A stretch of DNA of 64,000 bases from Lichenostomus cassidix. Its lineage: Eukaryota > Chordata > Aves > Passeriformes > Meliphagidae. The position numbers and the translations under genes were made by a program. Shown piece after piece: positions 1-11,360 of this stretch; the first letter of the stretch is position 1, and the number at the start of each line of letters is the position of its first letter. The stretch spans positions 57,068,797 through 57,132,796 of the forward strand of contig CM039184.1 in assembly GCA_008360975.2 (NCBI GenBank), in the 5' to 3' direction. A model generated the notes under the pieces. The model saw only the letters and a program-made list of their open reading frames with translations, was not told the origin of the DNA and searched no databases.

Positions 1-11
1 TGTTGAGTGAA

Positions 12-290
12 GATCATGGAATTATGAAATGGTTTATGTTGGAAAGAACCTTAAAGCTGATCTAGTTCCACCCCCCCGGGAAGGACAGGGACACCTTCCA
101 CTGTCCCATGCTGCTCCAAGACTCATCCAGCCTGGCCTTGGACATTGCCAGGGATCCAGGGGCAGCCACAGCTTCTCTGGGCACCCTGTGCCAGGGCCTG
201 ACCACCCTCCCAGCCAGGAATCCCTTCCCAATATCTCAACTGCTCTCCTTCTGTTTGAAGCCATTCCCCCTTGTCCTGTCTCTACATAGA
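12..290 (-). mobile_element. CR1 LINE fragment, 3' end
   Basis: On the + strand this starts with the reverse complement of the CR1 3' terminus (a form of ATCATGGAATGGTTTGGGTT) and runs through the usual blocks: CACCTTCCACTGTCCC, CAGCCTGGCCTTGGACA, CCAGGGATCCAGGGGC, CTCTGGGCACCCTGTGCCAG and finally CCCTTGTCCTGTC. It is about 280 bases of 3' untranslated region, truncated at its 5' end as most CR1 copies are. It contains no reverse-transcriptase coding sequence. Confidence 0.93.
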
Positions 291-295
291 TGAGA

Positions 296-2315
296 GAGGC
301 CTGGAAAGGCTGAGGATGATGGGGAATTCACAGAGTCATGGGAAATGATTTAGGATGATCCATACCTATCTCATTTGGGGGGAAATGCTCTGGTCTCCAA
401 CTCCCAGAGATGGATTTCCCACCCTTTCTCCAAGACTTTTGCTCTACCCTCAACTTTTTCTACTCTAGAGCTCTGAATTCGTGTTTTCCTACATACTTTG
501 CCAAGAATATTTCCTGCCTCTGCAACCTCTGGCTCCAGCTCAGTCAGAACATGATGTGAGCAGCTTTTCTGGCACTGTAATGTTCCAGCCTTTGCTCCTC
601 CTGTTGGACCAGATGAAGGAGCAAAGGGGAAATGCAAAGTGGGGGAGAGAAGAAAAACTGTGGAACATCCCCACAGCTCAAAACTGATTTTTAAAATGTT
701 TGGGTTTGAGTTCTGGGCACCCATTCAGGATGGCTGTGCTCCTGTTTGGAAGGGGTTTGTCAGGATCAGTGCTCTAATGAAGGCTTGAAGGGAAACCCCG
801 CGAGAACAAACGCTGAGAAAACCTTTTATGCATCTAATGACACTTAATTTCCATAGTAAATGCCTAATGTTTAACGAGTATTTGATTCTTTCCCAATTTA
901 CATATTTATTGTTAACTTTGGTGGCTGCTCCCAAGCAATTAGCCGTCTGGTTAAAAGGAGCCTGTGAACTCTCCAACCACATGCTCATCCCAGTGATGGG
1001 GAAAAAAGCCCAAACAAACCTTGGGCACTTCTTTTAGAGAAACATTTGATTACAGGTTGTTGAAAGAAAGTCAGGGGAAAAAAAAGAGAAGAGGTTTGCA
1101 TAATGAATAAAACACAAGGGAGGAAAAACTGGGACAAAATTACACTGGGACTCAATATGAAGGGAATTTCCCAGTTAGGAAAGCATTTCCCAGTCCCTCT
1201 GAGGGGAATGGTCCCAAACTGCCCAGCCACTGCACGACACAGATTTTGGGATGTGCTGGAGTTGTGTCCAAAAACAGAAAGGGGAGAAGCCCTGGAATTC
1301 GAGATCTTTGTCCATCAAAAGGCAGAGAAATAGCTGAGAGAGGACAATGGCACCAAAAATCATCCCCATTCAGAGACTGGGGGTGTCACTGGCCATAAAG
1401 CCTTGCAGAAAATCATAAAATCAAACATTTTATTTTGCTGTGACTAAATAAGAATGAAAATTAAGGGTTCAAACCAAGTGGAGAAAAAGTCCTTTGGAGA
1501 GATATTTGCTGAAACACAACCTGAACATTCCTGCTGCTCAACAACAGCGTTCAGCAAAGGCCAGGTCTGTGCCTGGGAGCAGGATTGAGTTCCAGGCAGA
1601 TATTAACCAAGCCATTTGTTGTGCTGGCCCATAACCTTGCTACCAAACACCATAATTGGGTGTTTAACCTTTATCTTGATCACATCAACTACTCTTGCTC
1701 TTCTTTTCCCCGCGATTTGCCTGTGGCTGAAATCTGCAGAAAATGGCAAATTCGATTTGTATGCATGTGTATAATGTTTGGATGTTCATCTGGGCCAGGG
1801 ATTTGTCATGGAGCATCAGATCAACAAATCAGATCCCTCTGAATTCTGTTTATCAGCTCTGATATCAGCAGGGGCAGATGATGGTAACCAAGCTCACATT
1901 CGGCCCTGTTCCCCAGTGCTGATCCCTGCCTGGGGCTGGTTGGGGTGTTTGGGTCCCGTTTGGGATTCCTGTCATGGAACAAAAGGCTCTGAGATATTGG
2001 ACACAACTGTCCTTGGAGATGTCCTGTTCACTGGACAAAGGGCAAGGATTCCCTGCCAAGGGTCAGGAGATCCCCTCAGGTGGATTTTGGCTTCTCTAGA
2101 ATTCTCCTTGAGCACTCTGCAGCCTCTGCCCCTCTGGGAGGTGTGACCCTGAGGAGGATCAGACACTGCTCAGTCCAGCACCTCCACAGCTCCAGGGCTT
2201 GGAACAATCGTGTTCTTTCCAGAGCTCCTGGCAATCCTCAGCGTGAGCGTTTCTGTCCATTGGCTCTGCCACAGAGCTGAGCTACATCAGTAGCAGCTTT
2301 TGTGTTCATTCCAAT
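296..2315. other. Unique sequence without a recognisable gene
   Basis: No reading frame here exceeds about 120 codons or resembles a known protein. Two A/T-rich, non-repetitive patches stand out. One at about 830-960 includes a CAATTAG homeodomain-type core near 937. The other, at about 1575-1860, includes TATGCATG. They could be regulatory, but no conservation evidence is available. Confidence 0.5.
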
Positions 2316-2356
2316 ATTCATGGAATCACAGAGTCCCAGGATGGTCTGGGGTGGAA
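2316..2356 (-). mobile_element. Short CR1 3' terminus
   Basis: TCATGGAATCACAGAGTCCC followed by ATGGTCTGGGGTGGAA is the reverse complement of a CR1 3' end. Only about 40 bases remain. It lies head-on to the next CR1 copy, so the two make an inverted repeat. Confidence 0.7.
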
Positions 2357-2365
2357 TCTCATTCC

Positions 2366-2530
2366 ACAGCCCAGAGCAGCTGTGGTGTCCCTGGATCCCT
2401 GGCAGTGTCCGAGGCCAGGTTGGACATTGGGGCTTGGAGCAGCCTGGGATAGTGGGAATTGTCCCTGCCATGGCAGGGGTGGCACTGGAAGGGCTGTAAG
2501 GTCACTTCCAACCATTCCATGGCTCTGTAC
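2366..2530 (+). mobile_element. CR1 LINE fragment, 3' end
   Basis: Forward-oriented CR1: CCCAGAGCAGCTGTGGTG, TCCCTGGATCCCTGGCAG, GGCCAGGTTGGACATTGG, CCCTGCCATGGCAGGGGTGG and CACTTCCAACCATTCCATGG. The 5' end is truncated. Its last 35 bases can pair with the minus-strand fragment just upstream. Confidence 0.93.
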
Positions 2531-4667
2531 CGAGAGCACAACTCAGAGAAAGGAAAGCAGTCTTTGCCTCAGTGACACAGAAAAGCTCCTGCAGTGACAG
2601 CATCACTCACACTTCCCAAACTTCTGTTTGCTGCATTCTGGGGCCTTTACCAGAGGCATTAAGTTGGTAACTTCACAAAAAAGGAGAAGTTGAGGAAAGT
2701 ACAAATGAGTTTCACCTCGGTTTTAATGACTGTAATTTTCTCTTGTAACGGTAATTTCGGTAATTAATGGCTGCATTCTTCTATTGTTGCAGCATTTGGA
2801 GATGACACAAAATGAGCAAGTGTTTTTGTGTCAGTGACAAAAGGAGAAGATTAGCTGGTGTGTGCTGATAGGAAATGTTTGGTGGGAGGAATAAGCAAGG
2901 AAGGACTGATAACAAGTTTGGGGGTATTGTTTCTTTGCTGTATTATCTCTATTTTACTGCCAGGGAACTGCAGCATGAGCAATGATCTGAATGGGATGTT
3001 GCAAATCCCCTTCTCCTCCAGGAGCTGGGTGGTTTCAGTGCCTGGATGGACAGTGGGAGAATTAAACCCCTCATGCAACACCCAGAAAGTGCTGTCACAG
3101 CTGGGACCATGACTGGGGATGATTCAAAAGGTCTTAGTTCAAATCTTGGCTCTTCCCAGATTTCACAGCAGATCAATAGAACTCTAGCCCTGGGTTTAGT
3201 GAAGAGAACTAAGAGAACAGACTCTTCTTTCCTGATTTCCTGAAGGTCCCCAGAAAGGCTGTGGTCTCCTTGTGGTTTGAATCCAATCTTGGCCAATGAG
3301 AATCTCACCACAGGTGGGGTTTTTGTGGTTTGTGGGGTTGGACTTTTTAAATTTCAAATGAAACCTCCAACATGTATCGATAGTAGGAATAAGAATAGAA
3401 GTTAATAACAGTAATCATGTGTGTCAACTTCTCAGATTCCTGCCCAGAGAATGATGTGTCCCAGGCAGGTTGCATTTCCTGAGGGATTTGATCCGAAAGC
3501 AGGGTGTGTTGTGAAGCCAAGGCTGGGCAGGGAGGTGTCACCTCTCACACAGCAGCAGCACTCCCAAAGTCTCCCTGAGCACCTGGGCTGTGCTGGGGAG
3601 CCTCTTGGGGTGAACATCCTCTGCACCCAGCAGGTTGGACACTGCTGATGCTCCCAACTGCATTAATTCATCTCCAAACTCCCATCTTCCAACACTGGTT
3701 CTGAGGCTGTAATGAAATCCAGTCTTCAACTGCAACCTTCCCAGGAAAATAAACATTATTTCAATACATTCCTGGTCCCAGGATGGGGCCATCGACTCAC
3801 AGCCTCCCTTTGGAAGCACAATGAGGTTTATTTTGCATCTAATGTATTCACCTCTGCATTTCACCGGGGGAGGTTGAATTTCACCTCGTGACAGTGGATT
3901 TTTTTTTCCCTTTTTTCTTGCCAGCTGATTTCTATTTGTTCATCACCCTCTGCTCATGCTTTGCCAGTGAGGGAGGATGTTCATGACTGTGTCATTTCTG
4001 TCCCCTCTCTGGGTCAGGGACTCGACTCAAAGTTTCTTGTACTGCCCTTGATGCTGCTTAAACCCAACTGCAGTGTCTTACTCTGCCAAACTGAGCTGTC
4101 CCAAAGGTTACAGGAGCCTGGACACTCAGAGGGGCCACAGCTTTGGCTCCTTTGGCTGCAGAAATAGCAAAGAGAAGCATTTCAGCACTCTGAGCACCAG
4201 AGATTTTCCCAGGGCTCAGAGACCTGACTCAGTTGGTGGCTTAGAAATTACTCGTAGGGTTATATTAAAAACAGCTCCTTTGGTTTGGTTTTAAAGATTT
4301 GAGCTCCTGCCTGTCGTGGGTTCTCACTTGCTTTGCCTTCCCACCACCCTTGGTCCCAAGTCTTTGGTTTGGGATTGACCAGATGGGAAACAGTTATTAA
4401 TTGTGGCATCTGCTGCTGCAGACAGAATTCCATGAATCCAGGAACAAGAAGCTTGACTTGCATCAAGAGGGGAATTTGAGTGAGAGGAGGAGACTGTATT
4501 TTAACTGCAGAGCTGATTTATCTTTTCTGCACTACAAGAACTTCCTTCTGCTTTCCAGAGGTTGTTTTTCCCCTTGGACTGGTGAAGCTGGAAGTCCAAG
4601 CCAGACAGTGGAGATCGTAGTGGTGTTTCTTAGATATTGCTTCCATCTGGGTTTCCTCTTAGGGCCA
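2531..4667. other. Unique sequence without a recognisable gene
   Basis: No supported gene. A/T-rich patches lie at about 2640-2960 (with GGTAATTAATGG near 2757) and about 3700-3950. A long T-rich stretch ending in TTGCCAG near 3900-3925 looks like a splice acceptor, but no donor or sustained open frame follows it. Confidence 0.5.
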
Positions 4668-4822
4668 CAGAACCATGGAATGGTTTGGGTTGAAGGGTCA
4701 TTAAAGGTCATCCCATTCCCTGCCATGGACAAGGACACCTCCCACTGTCCCAGGGTGCTCCAAGCTCTGTCCAGCCTGGCCTGGGACACCTCCAGGGATC
4801 CAGGGGTGGAGCACAAGTTTGG
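4668..4822 (-). mobile_element. CR1 LINE fragment, 3' end
   Basis: Reverse-oriented CR1 beginning ACCATGGAATGGTTTGGGTT and continuing through CACCTCCCACTGTCCCAGGG and CAGCCTGGCCTGGGACACCT to the CCAGGGATCCAGGGG block, where similarity fades. Confidence 0.9.
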
Positions 4823-5007
4823 CAGCACCAGGGATCCAGGACAGCAAAGGTGCCACTTGCCTTCCTTTCCAGCAAAGCTGGATTGTTCCCTTGTTTTCCT
4901 GACCCAGGAACTTCACCCTGCTCTGCCCCATCTGACAGAAATGTTTTGGAAAGGCCTTGTGTTGAACTGCCACAACAGCTCAGAGCATCACCTTGGAGAC
5001 TCAGTAG

Positions 5008-5106
5008 GCAGGGGCAGGACTGGGGCAGGAACAGGGCAGGAATGGGACAGGAGTGGGGCAGGAATGGGACAGGAATGGGGCAGGAGTGGGGCAGGAACGG
5101 AAGGAA
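5008..5106. repeat. G-rich minisatellite, ~10-bp unit
   Basis: About ten imperfect units of GGGGCAGGAA / TGGGACAGGA in tandem. The complementary strand is read as a long Pro/Cys/Ser-rich open frame, which is a product of the repeat and not a gene. Confidence 0.9.
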
Positions 5107-6574
5107 GGAGAGGGGAAAAGCAGGAATTCCTCCCCAGCACCTCTGCAGGATGCAAAGGTGGGATTTGGCACTGGGGGGGATTTGGACAAAGGGGCACAGA
5201 ACCTCTGCCCAGCCTGAGGGGAGGAAAGGGTTAAACAACCTGTTCTCTCCCTTCTCGTGTTCAAGACCTTTGAAAAGGAGATGTGAAAAAAAAGATGTGA
5301 ATAAAAGATGTGAAATCATCTGGGACGCCTGGTTAGGAGCACCAACCCCAAAGAGCTCAGCCGAAGAACCCAGGGCGTGGCCATGGATGGGCAGAGCTGG
5401 GAGCCTGGAGGAAGGGAGAGGACAAATCCAGAGCCATTTCTGTCCCAAATATCACTGTGACTGCAGCTCCCCGTGGCAGGCACGTTAGAAAAAATGTGTG
5501 GGTTTAGTTCCAGCTTTTAAAAACCATTCTCCCACAAACAGAATAAGGACAAAAACCCAAAATAATGCACTTGATTGTGAGTTGAACCAAACCTGTAATA
5601 AACCCTTCGTTATTTCAGCTTTTTCTAAAAATAAAGGCTAATAGAGGTCAAATTTGAAATATCACTTCAAACCTCCAAAAAGGAAGGATTTTGTGCTGAA
5701 ATTAGAAATCAAAAATCCATTTTACATCCTTCAAAAAAAAAATTTCCCATCTTCACTGTGTGCTTTTAACCAAAATGTTTTGCTAAGCCCAGCCAGAGTG
5801 AACAAGCATTTCTGGTCAGCCTGAATAGATTTTATGTCTTTTCATCCAGGGAGATAAAATATTCCACCAAATGTATTCATTTATTTATTACGCATTTTGG
5901 CTGTAAATACAAATGCTGCTTTATGCCCACAAAAAAGCACAAGCTATCATTTTTAAAAAAAATGTTTATATTAACACTGGAAGTTGGGCGTAGTGCCTAG
6001 CAGAGAAAATAATGTCAATTACCCACACAAATAGCTTTCCAAATCTCCCAGTGCTGCTTTCTGCATGAGCAGTTCGATTCAGAGAAATTAGAGATGGGAA
6101 AAGATCTTATTAGTGCATCTCATCTCCCTCTCTGCTCAGGAGGGTTTGTCCCCCACTGGGTGTTTTCCAGTTAGGTCTGCCCAGCCTGGATTTAAAATGA
6201 TGGTGGTCTCTAGGGTAGCCTGGATTCATTTTTTTTTTTTCCATACAAATATATCTTCATTAGCAAGCAGAAACAGTGAAATTCTGCTGTGAAAAACCCT
6301 GTAAAAAAGTCTCTCATCTGCAGTCAAGGTGCAGAAACTGGGACCCAGCACTGCCTGGGCTCGGCTGTGCAGCGCCAATGGCCTGGAGGTGAAGTCCCTG
6401 TCACCCCTTGGGGACATGGCAGGGCTGGGATGGGCAAGGATGGTGTTCCTGTCACCCCTTGGGGACTTGGCAGGGCCGGGATGGACAGGGTTGGCTGCTC
6501 CTCTTCCTCAGGACTCTTCCCTCCGCACTGCGTTTGTACTGAAAATGCTTTCCTGGTGGGACTGTTTTCCATCC
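5107..6574. other. Unique sequence, A/T-rich core at about 5490-6130
   Basis: No gene seen. The central 640 bases are A/T-rich and non-repetitive, with runs such as TTTAAAAAAAATG and a short poly-T at 6229. They contrast with the GC-rich repeats on both sides. Possible regulatory DNA, unproven. Confidence 0.45.
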
Positions 6575-6580
6575 GGGGCT

Positions 6581-6746
6581 CCCTGTCCCTGTCCCCCCCC
6601 CCTGTCCCCTGCCCATCCCTGTCCCTGTCCCAGTCCCTGTCCCTGTCCTTGTCCCTGTCCCATCCCTGTCCCATCCCTGCCCATCCCTGCCCATCCCTGT
6701 CCCTGTCCCTGTCCCCCCCCCCCCCCCCCCCCCCCCCCACCCCCCC
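6581..6746. repeat. (CCCTGT)n and a 26-base C run
   Basis: Imperfect CCCTGT / CCCATCCCTG units from 6581 lead into 26 consecutive C at 6713-6738, one A, then seven more C. The minus strand is therefore extremely G-rich and could form G-quadruplexes. The apparent Pro-rich and Gly/Arg/Asp-rich frames across it are repeat artefacts. Confidence 0.95.
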
Positions 6747-6986
6747 TGTCCCCACGGGGCTCAGGGTGTCTCAGGCAGGGTTCAGACTCTGCCACCCTCA
6801 GAGTTTCCCACCAGAGCTGTTCCCAGGGAGCACAGGACCCCACGGGCACCACAGCCACGTGGAGACCAAAGCTGCCCAGAGCAGAGCAGCCAACTCCCCC
6901 AGCTCTGCTCACGGGTGACCTTCAACAGGAGCATCCCACGCGATTTCCCGGGATTCCCATCAGGGATCTGATCACAGCCCAAGGCT

Positions 6987-7500
6987 GCCAGAGCTCCAGG
7001 AGTGCTTGGGCAATGCTCTCAGGCACAGGGTGGGATTGTTGGGGTGTCTGTGCAGGGCCAGGAGCTGAGTCCATCATCCCTGTGCATCCCTTCAAGCTCA
7101 GATGTTCTGTGATTCTGTGATTCTGTGATTCTGTGATTCTGTGATTCTGTGATTCTGTGATTCTCTGATTCCATGATTCTGTGATTCCACGATTCCGTGA
7201 TTCCATAATTCCATGATTCTGTGATTTCTGTGATTCTGCGATTCCGTGATTCTGTGATTCTGTGATTCTGCAATTCTGTGATTCTGCGATTCTGTGATTC
7301 TCTGATTCGATGATTCTGTGATTCCGTGATTCTGCTCTCTGACCTGTGATTGTGACTCTGATTCTGTGATTCTGCAATTCTGTGACCCTGTGATTCCATG
7401 ATTCCATGATTCTGTGACTCTGTGACTCTGCGACTCTGTGACCTCTGAACCATGACTCTGTGACTCTGTGATTCTGTGATTCTGTGATTCTGCGATCTGC
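6987..7500 (+). mobile_element. CR1 fragment with very long 8-bp tail
   Basis: Positions 6987-7103 match a CR1 3' end of the type GCAATGCTCTCAGGCACAGG, GATTGTTGGGGTGTC, GGGCCAGGAGCTGAGTCC. A related end occurs at 63683 and, reversed, at 30088 and 56842. From 7104 the 8-bp terminal repeat begins and continues for nearly 400 bases. Confidence 0.9.
7104..7500. repeat. Expanded CR1 tail, (ATTCTGTG)n
   Basis: About 49-50 units of ATTCTGTG with variants (ATTCCATG, ATTCTGCG, ACTCTGTG). CR1 normally ends in only two to four such units. Because 24 bases code for eight residues, the minus strand gives open frames of about 200 codons repeating TESQNHRI. These are not genes. Confidence 0.95.
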
Positions 7501-7715
7501 TCTTCCTGATCTCCTCCACACTGACAGCACTTGCCATCAGGGATGAGAACATCTCAGGGAGCTGCAAAGCTCTGGGAAATCCCATGTCAACCTCTTGGGC
7601 TTCCTGTTCAGCAAAAGGGACCAACACATCCCACTCTTCCCTTCCCATGGCAGCCTTTGGCTCCTCCAGGGTTGGGTTCTGGTGTAACTCTCCTGCTGCT
7701 GCTCAGCCTGGAGCA

Positions 7716-7932
7716 GGGGAGATCTATACATAGGATATTAGGGAAAATTCCTTCATGGAAAGGGTAGTCCAGCCCTGGCACAGGGGTGGAGTCCCCATCC
7801 CTGCAGGGATTTAAAAGCCCTGTGGATGTGGCACTTGGGGACATGGGGACAGTGCTGGCCTTGGCAGTGCTGGGGGAATGGTTGGACTCCATGGTCTTAA
7901 CAGGCTTTTCCAACCTAAAGGATTCCATGTTT
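7716..7932 (+). mobile_element. CR1 LINE fragment, 3' end
   Basis: CR1 subtype with AATTCCTTCATGGAAAGGGT, CAGCCCTGGCACAGGGGTGG, CCTGTGGATGTGGCACTTGG, GGTTGGACTCCATGGTCTTA and CTTTTCCAACCTAAAGG. The same subtype is seen at 11457, 15385, 22168, 32580 and 41358. Confidence 0.92.
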
Positions 7933-8020
7933 TATATGGAATTATGGTGACTGCTGAGGCTGGACGTGAAAAGCCCAATCCCAAAAGGTCCCAAATGTGG
8001 GATGTGGCTGCAGCTGCCTC

Positions 8021-8024
8021 CCTC
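8021..8024. repeat. Target-site duplication CCTC, left copy
   Basis: CCTC directly precedes the LTR 5' TG. The same four bases follow the terminal CA at 8606-8609. Confidence 0.65.
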
Positions 8025-8605
8025 TGTTGGAAAAGACACAACTTCTAAAATTTTTCAAACTAACTTTAGTCAGGAGTTTTGTTTGTCTTCACCCAACAGG
8101 AAGGGAATGGAAACTTCTTTTCGAGAAACTCTGTTCCCGGGGAAAGCCTGATGAGCTGAACTTCTCCATGGGCTGGGAGCTGCCAGAGGATGCACAGGAG
8201 ATTATCGACCATTAATGAACATCAACAAACATCAGTGGCTGAACATGCCCCGGGTTAGAGACTCCTGCTCTGGGAAAAGATCAGCAAGAGAACGAGGAGT
8301 GAGGACTTCATTAGCATCGAAGGCAAAGGGATCAATGACCAATAGGAAACCAAATGCTAAGAGCTGTGTAATTTGGGACCAATGAACACTGAACCAATGA
8401 ATTTCTCTGGGTTTTGTCTGTATAAACATGTGAAAAATCTAGTAAAGAACATGTGTTATGGAATGATTTTCTCTGCATAACCAGGCAATGTGTGGATGAA
8501 ATTATTTCTGTTGCACATCCTGGCCAGAATCAAGTAATGCCTTAATTCTTTAACACTGAAAAATGTTGTTGGAGAGTTTCTGTTCTTCCCGCAGTTTGGG
8601 TGACA
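8025..8605 (+). mobile_element. Solo LTR of an endogenous retrovirus
   Basis: A 581-bp element starting TGTTGGAAAAG and ending GGGTGACA, bordered by a 4-bp duplication (CCTC). A promoter-like core is visible: CCAAT at 8339, 8379 and 8394, then TATAAA at 8421. A second copy of the family ends at 49911 and shares the whole 3' half, which confirms the right border. No internal retroviral genes adjoin it, so it is a solo LTR. A 4-bp duplication fits class I (gamma-like) elements, but the class is inferred. Confidence 0.8.
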
Positions 8606-8609
8606 CCTC
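8606..8609. repeat. Target-site duplication CCTC, right copy
   Basis: Matches 8021-8024 and directly follows the LTR terminal CA. Confidence 0.65.
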
Positions 8610-9261
8610 TGCATGTGGCAATGATCCTGCACCCCCAGAGGACACAGCTCTGCCTCTGGCATCCCTGTTCTCTTTCCTGCTGTCCCTGCAAGCAGGACAC
8701 TGCAGTCCTGGAGAGGACAAAGCCACCAAGTGACAGTGCAGTGTCCATCCTGGGACTGCCTTGTCCACGTTCAGCCTGATGGGTGCCATGGAGAGGAGGG
8801 GAATGTGCTGCAGCTTTGTTTCCCCACAGCTCCCTCCAGGAGCACTCAGCTTTTGACTTTGATAGCTCTGGAATGCCTGTGGCTGCCATCCAGCCCGAAC
8901 AGCTCTGACAGCAACACCCTGTCACATCCTTTCTAAAGGTCACCCTAAGCGAGCTGGGCTCCTCTATCAACTTATCAGTTCTTCCCTTAAACCAGCTTAA
9001 AGAGAAACTTCCCATGGTGAATTAGATTCTCACAGCGTGGTATTGTGTGATAAGCACAATCCGTGGGCCCGAGCCACTCTGTGCTCCCGAAATTGCCCTC
9101 AGCAGGGCTCTGTGGTGAGGCACGAGTTATCTGTGTGATCACAATGATCTTCTCGTCTAGACACAGCACAGCAGCAACTGCTGGGGCAGAGAAGATTTCC
9201 TACGCATGGCTTCCTCTTTGGGCCAAAACTGCCATTATTTCAGTGCTGCTTTTATGCAGAT
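8610..9261. other. Unique sequence without a recognisable gene
   Basis: Nothing supported: short frames only, and no repeat or RNA gene recognised. Confidence 0.5.
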
Positions 9262-9560
9262 ATCATGGAATCATGGGAGAATTTGGGTTGGAAGGGACCT
9301 TTAAAGGTGATCTGGACCAAGTCCCTGCAATGAGCAGCAACGTTTTCACCTAGACCAGGTTGCTCAGGGTCCATTCAACCTGACCTTTAATGTTTCCAGG
9401 GGTGTGGCAGCCACAGCTTCTGTGGGCCAGTGTTTCACTACCCTCATTGTAAAAAACATATTCTTTATACCCAATCTAAATGGATCCATGAGTGTAAAAC
9501 CAACTTCCCCTTGTCCTATCCCAGCAGGCCCTGCTGACCTGAAATCCTTGGCACAGTGGG
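9262..9560 (-). mobile_element. CR1 fragment, older chicken-like subtype
   Basis: Reversed CR1 starting ATCATGGAATCATGGGAG, then TTTGGGTTGGAAGGGACC, CCTAGACCAGGTTGCTCAGG, CTACCCTCATTGTAAAAAAC, ACCCAATCTAAATGGATC and CCCCTTGTCCTATC. The wording is nearer the ancestral avian consensus than most other copies here, suggesting an older insertion. Confidence 0.9.
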
Positions 9561-9768
9561 TGTCCAGCCCAGGCTGTGTGAGCTTGGAAAGCTTGAACAA
9601 AAAGATGGTGCATACCCCTGGTTAGAGAGCATTCGTGTTGTTAAAAATCAAATGACAGAACAGTGAAAGTTCCCCTGTGGTGGGGATGGGGATTCCCAGT
9701 GGGCTTTATTTGGGGGAGCAGGAAATTGGGCTGCACCTGTACTGAGGTGAAAATGCTTGGGAGACGTA

Positions 9769-9845
9769 GAATCATCATGGAATCATGGAATGCTTTGGGT
9801 TGGAAGGACCTTAAGGATCACTCAGCTCCAACCCCTGCCATGGGG
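9769..9845 (-). mobile_element. Short CR1 3' end
   Basis: ATCATCATGGAATCATGGAA with GCTTTGGGTTGGAAGGACC and CCAACCCCTGCCATGGGG. About 75 bases, strongly truncated. Confidence 0.85.
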
Positions 9846-11010
9846 GTTGTTGTTGTTCATGCAGACACTCCTGTGAAGGATCTCTGGCTAATTCAGTGCC
9901 AGAGGTTGAGGTTCCCATCGCTCTGGGGTCAACTCAGCTCAGCCTCTGCAGGTGTTTGGGGAGGCAGCAGGGGCAGAAAGCATCCCTCCAGGGTTTGGTT
10001 GGATCTCAGCTGATCCACACTCAGTCCATGCCGTGCCCATGCTGGCACAGCAATCCTCAGGCTCTGCCCATGTCCCACACTCCCTGTTTTTCACCCCAAA
10101 GCTCTGCTGTGTCCCTTAACCAGCCCAACCCTGCTGCAGGAGTTCAGGGCTGACCTTTCCCACCGGGAATGTGACAGTTCCTGTCAAACCAGTCATCTGT
10201 TCCTCCAGCTTTTTTGCCAAAACTGCTATGAGAGTGACTGACAGAAAGCTGGAGCCCTTCGGGTGCCTGCAGCCTGTTCCATCTCCTGTGGCAGCATCTC
10301 TGGGACCAAGGACTGCTCAGGATCATTCAGAACCTCTCTGCACACTCAGAGCCACAGGGCTTTGGTTGCTCCATTGGCTGTGAGGTCACAGGAAACACAA
10401 CTGGGATAATAAATCAAAACCCCAAACCTGGTTCAGTCCCAAACCCACACATCCCCTGTCCCAACCCCAAGCCCCAGCAGGACCCAGGCAGTGTCCCCTC
10501 AGGCAGCACAGCTGTCCCCTCCCTGTGCCAGGCTGGGCTAACCAGGCCCAGCTTTCCTTGGAACAATGGAAAGCCTGAAAGCTCTGAGTTTAGAGCCAGG
10601 AATAAACACAGCAGATCTAATCCTGGGCTCTGTTCCAGGCTCCCTTTGTCACTTTTCTGCTGTGAAACCTGGGGGAAATCAGTGCTTTCCTCTTCTCCCC
10701 TCAGCACCTCCTGTGACACAGACAGACCTTGGGGAAGGTTTGGGGGTTTTTCTGCAGGTAAATGATGAGTCCCAGGCTCCTCAGGAACTCCAATTAATTT
10801 ATCCTGGCCCTGAGGAAAAAGCTGTGCAGAGACAGAGATTTATGCAGGGATGGGGCAGATATTGCAAGCAGCCCTGAGCTCCACAGTGGCATCTCCTCCA
10901 GAGGGTCATTTCTGTGCTCCTGAGTGTCCCTGAGTGTCTCCTGTCCCTCTGACACCCTGGCCAGGTAGGAGAAACAAATCTGTCACTTCCCACCTCCGGA
11001 TCATCTTTCC
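9846..11010. other. Unique sequence without a recognisable gene
   Basis: Average base composition and short frames only. Nothing recognised. Confidence 0.5.
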
Positions 11011-11360
11011 CTAATGTCTCATTTATTTACCATTGTTTTATTCCTCTCCAATTAATTCCTATCCCTCTCTTGATTTCCCTTTTTAATTCTCTTATTCCTT
11101 TTTTAATAACTTATAGTCTTACTAATTGACCAAGGAACTCAGGGATAAGAATATTATTTTTTTTTAATAATCCATTTTATTGCTGCTCCTCATTTCCCAT
11201 TCTCTCGCTGTACTGGCTCTCTGATGTACCTCAGAAGTGGATTTTCCCATTTCCAGCCCCTGCTTGCCGCCAAGGTCCATAAATCTGAGAAGAAAAATTA
11301 AAATAGCAGTAATAATAATAATAACAATGATGGTAATAATAACAACAAGAGTAGATAAAG
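11011..11360. repeat. A/T-rich stretch with imperfect (AAT)n
   Basis: T-rich sequence (11011-11180) is followed after a short gap by AATAATAATAATAACAATG and related triplets at about 11298-11350. It lies about 100 bases upstream of a CR1 copy. Confidence 0.7.

Noticed and set aside
1460..1480. GGTTCAAACC resembling a tRNA B box
   Set aside because: No A box or cloverleaf arms at the right spacing.
3895..3925. Strong splice-acceptor-like tract
   Set aside because: No matching donor or sustained open frame follows within exon distance.
4401..5234. 277-codon + strand frame
   Set aside because: It runs through a CR1 copy and a G-rich minisatellite and has no recognisable domain.
6922..7648. 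Minus-strand frames of about 200 codons rich in ESQNHRIT
   Set aside because: They translate the expanded 8-bp CR1 tail. The period, not selection, keeps them open.
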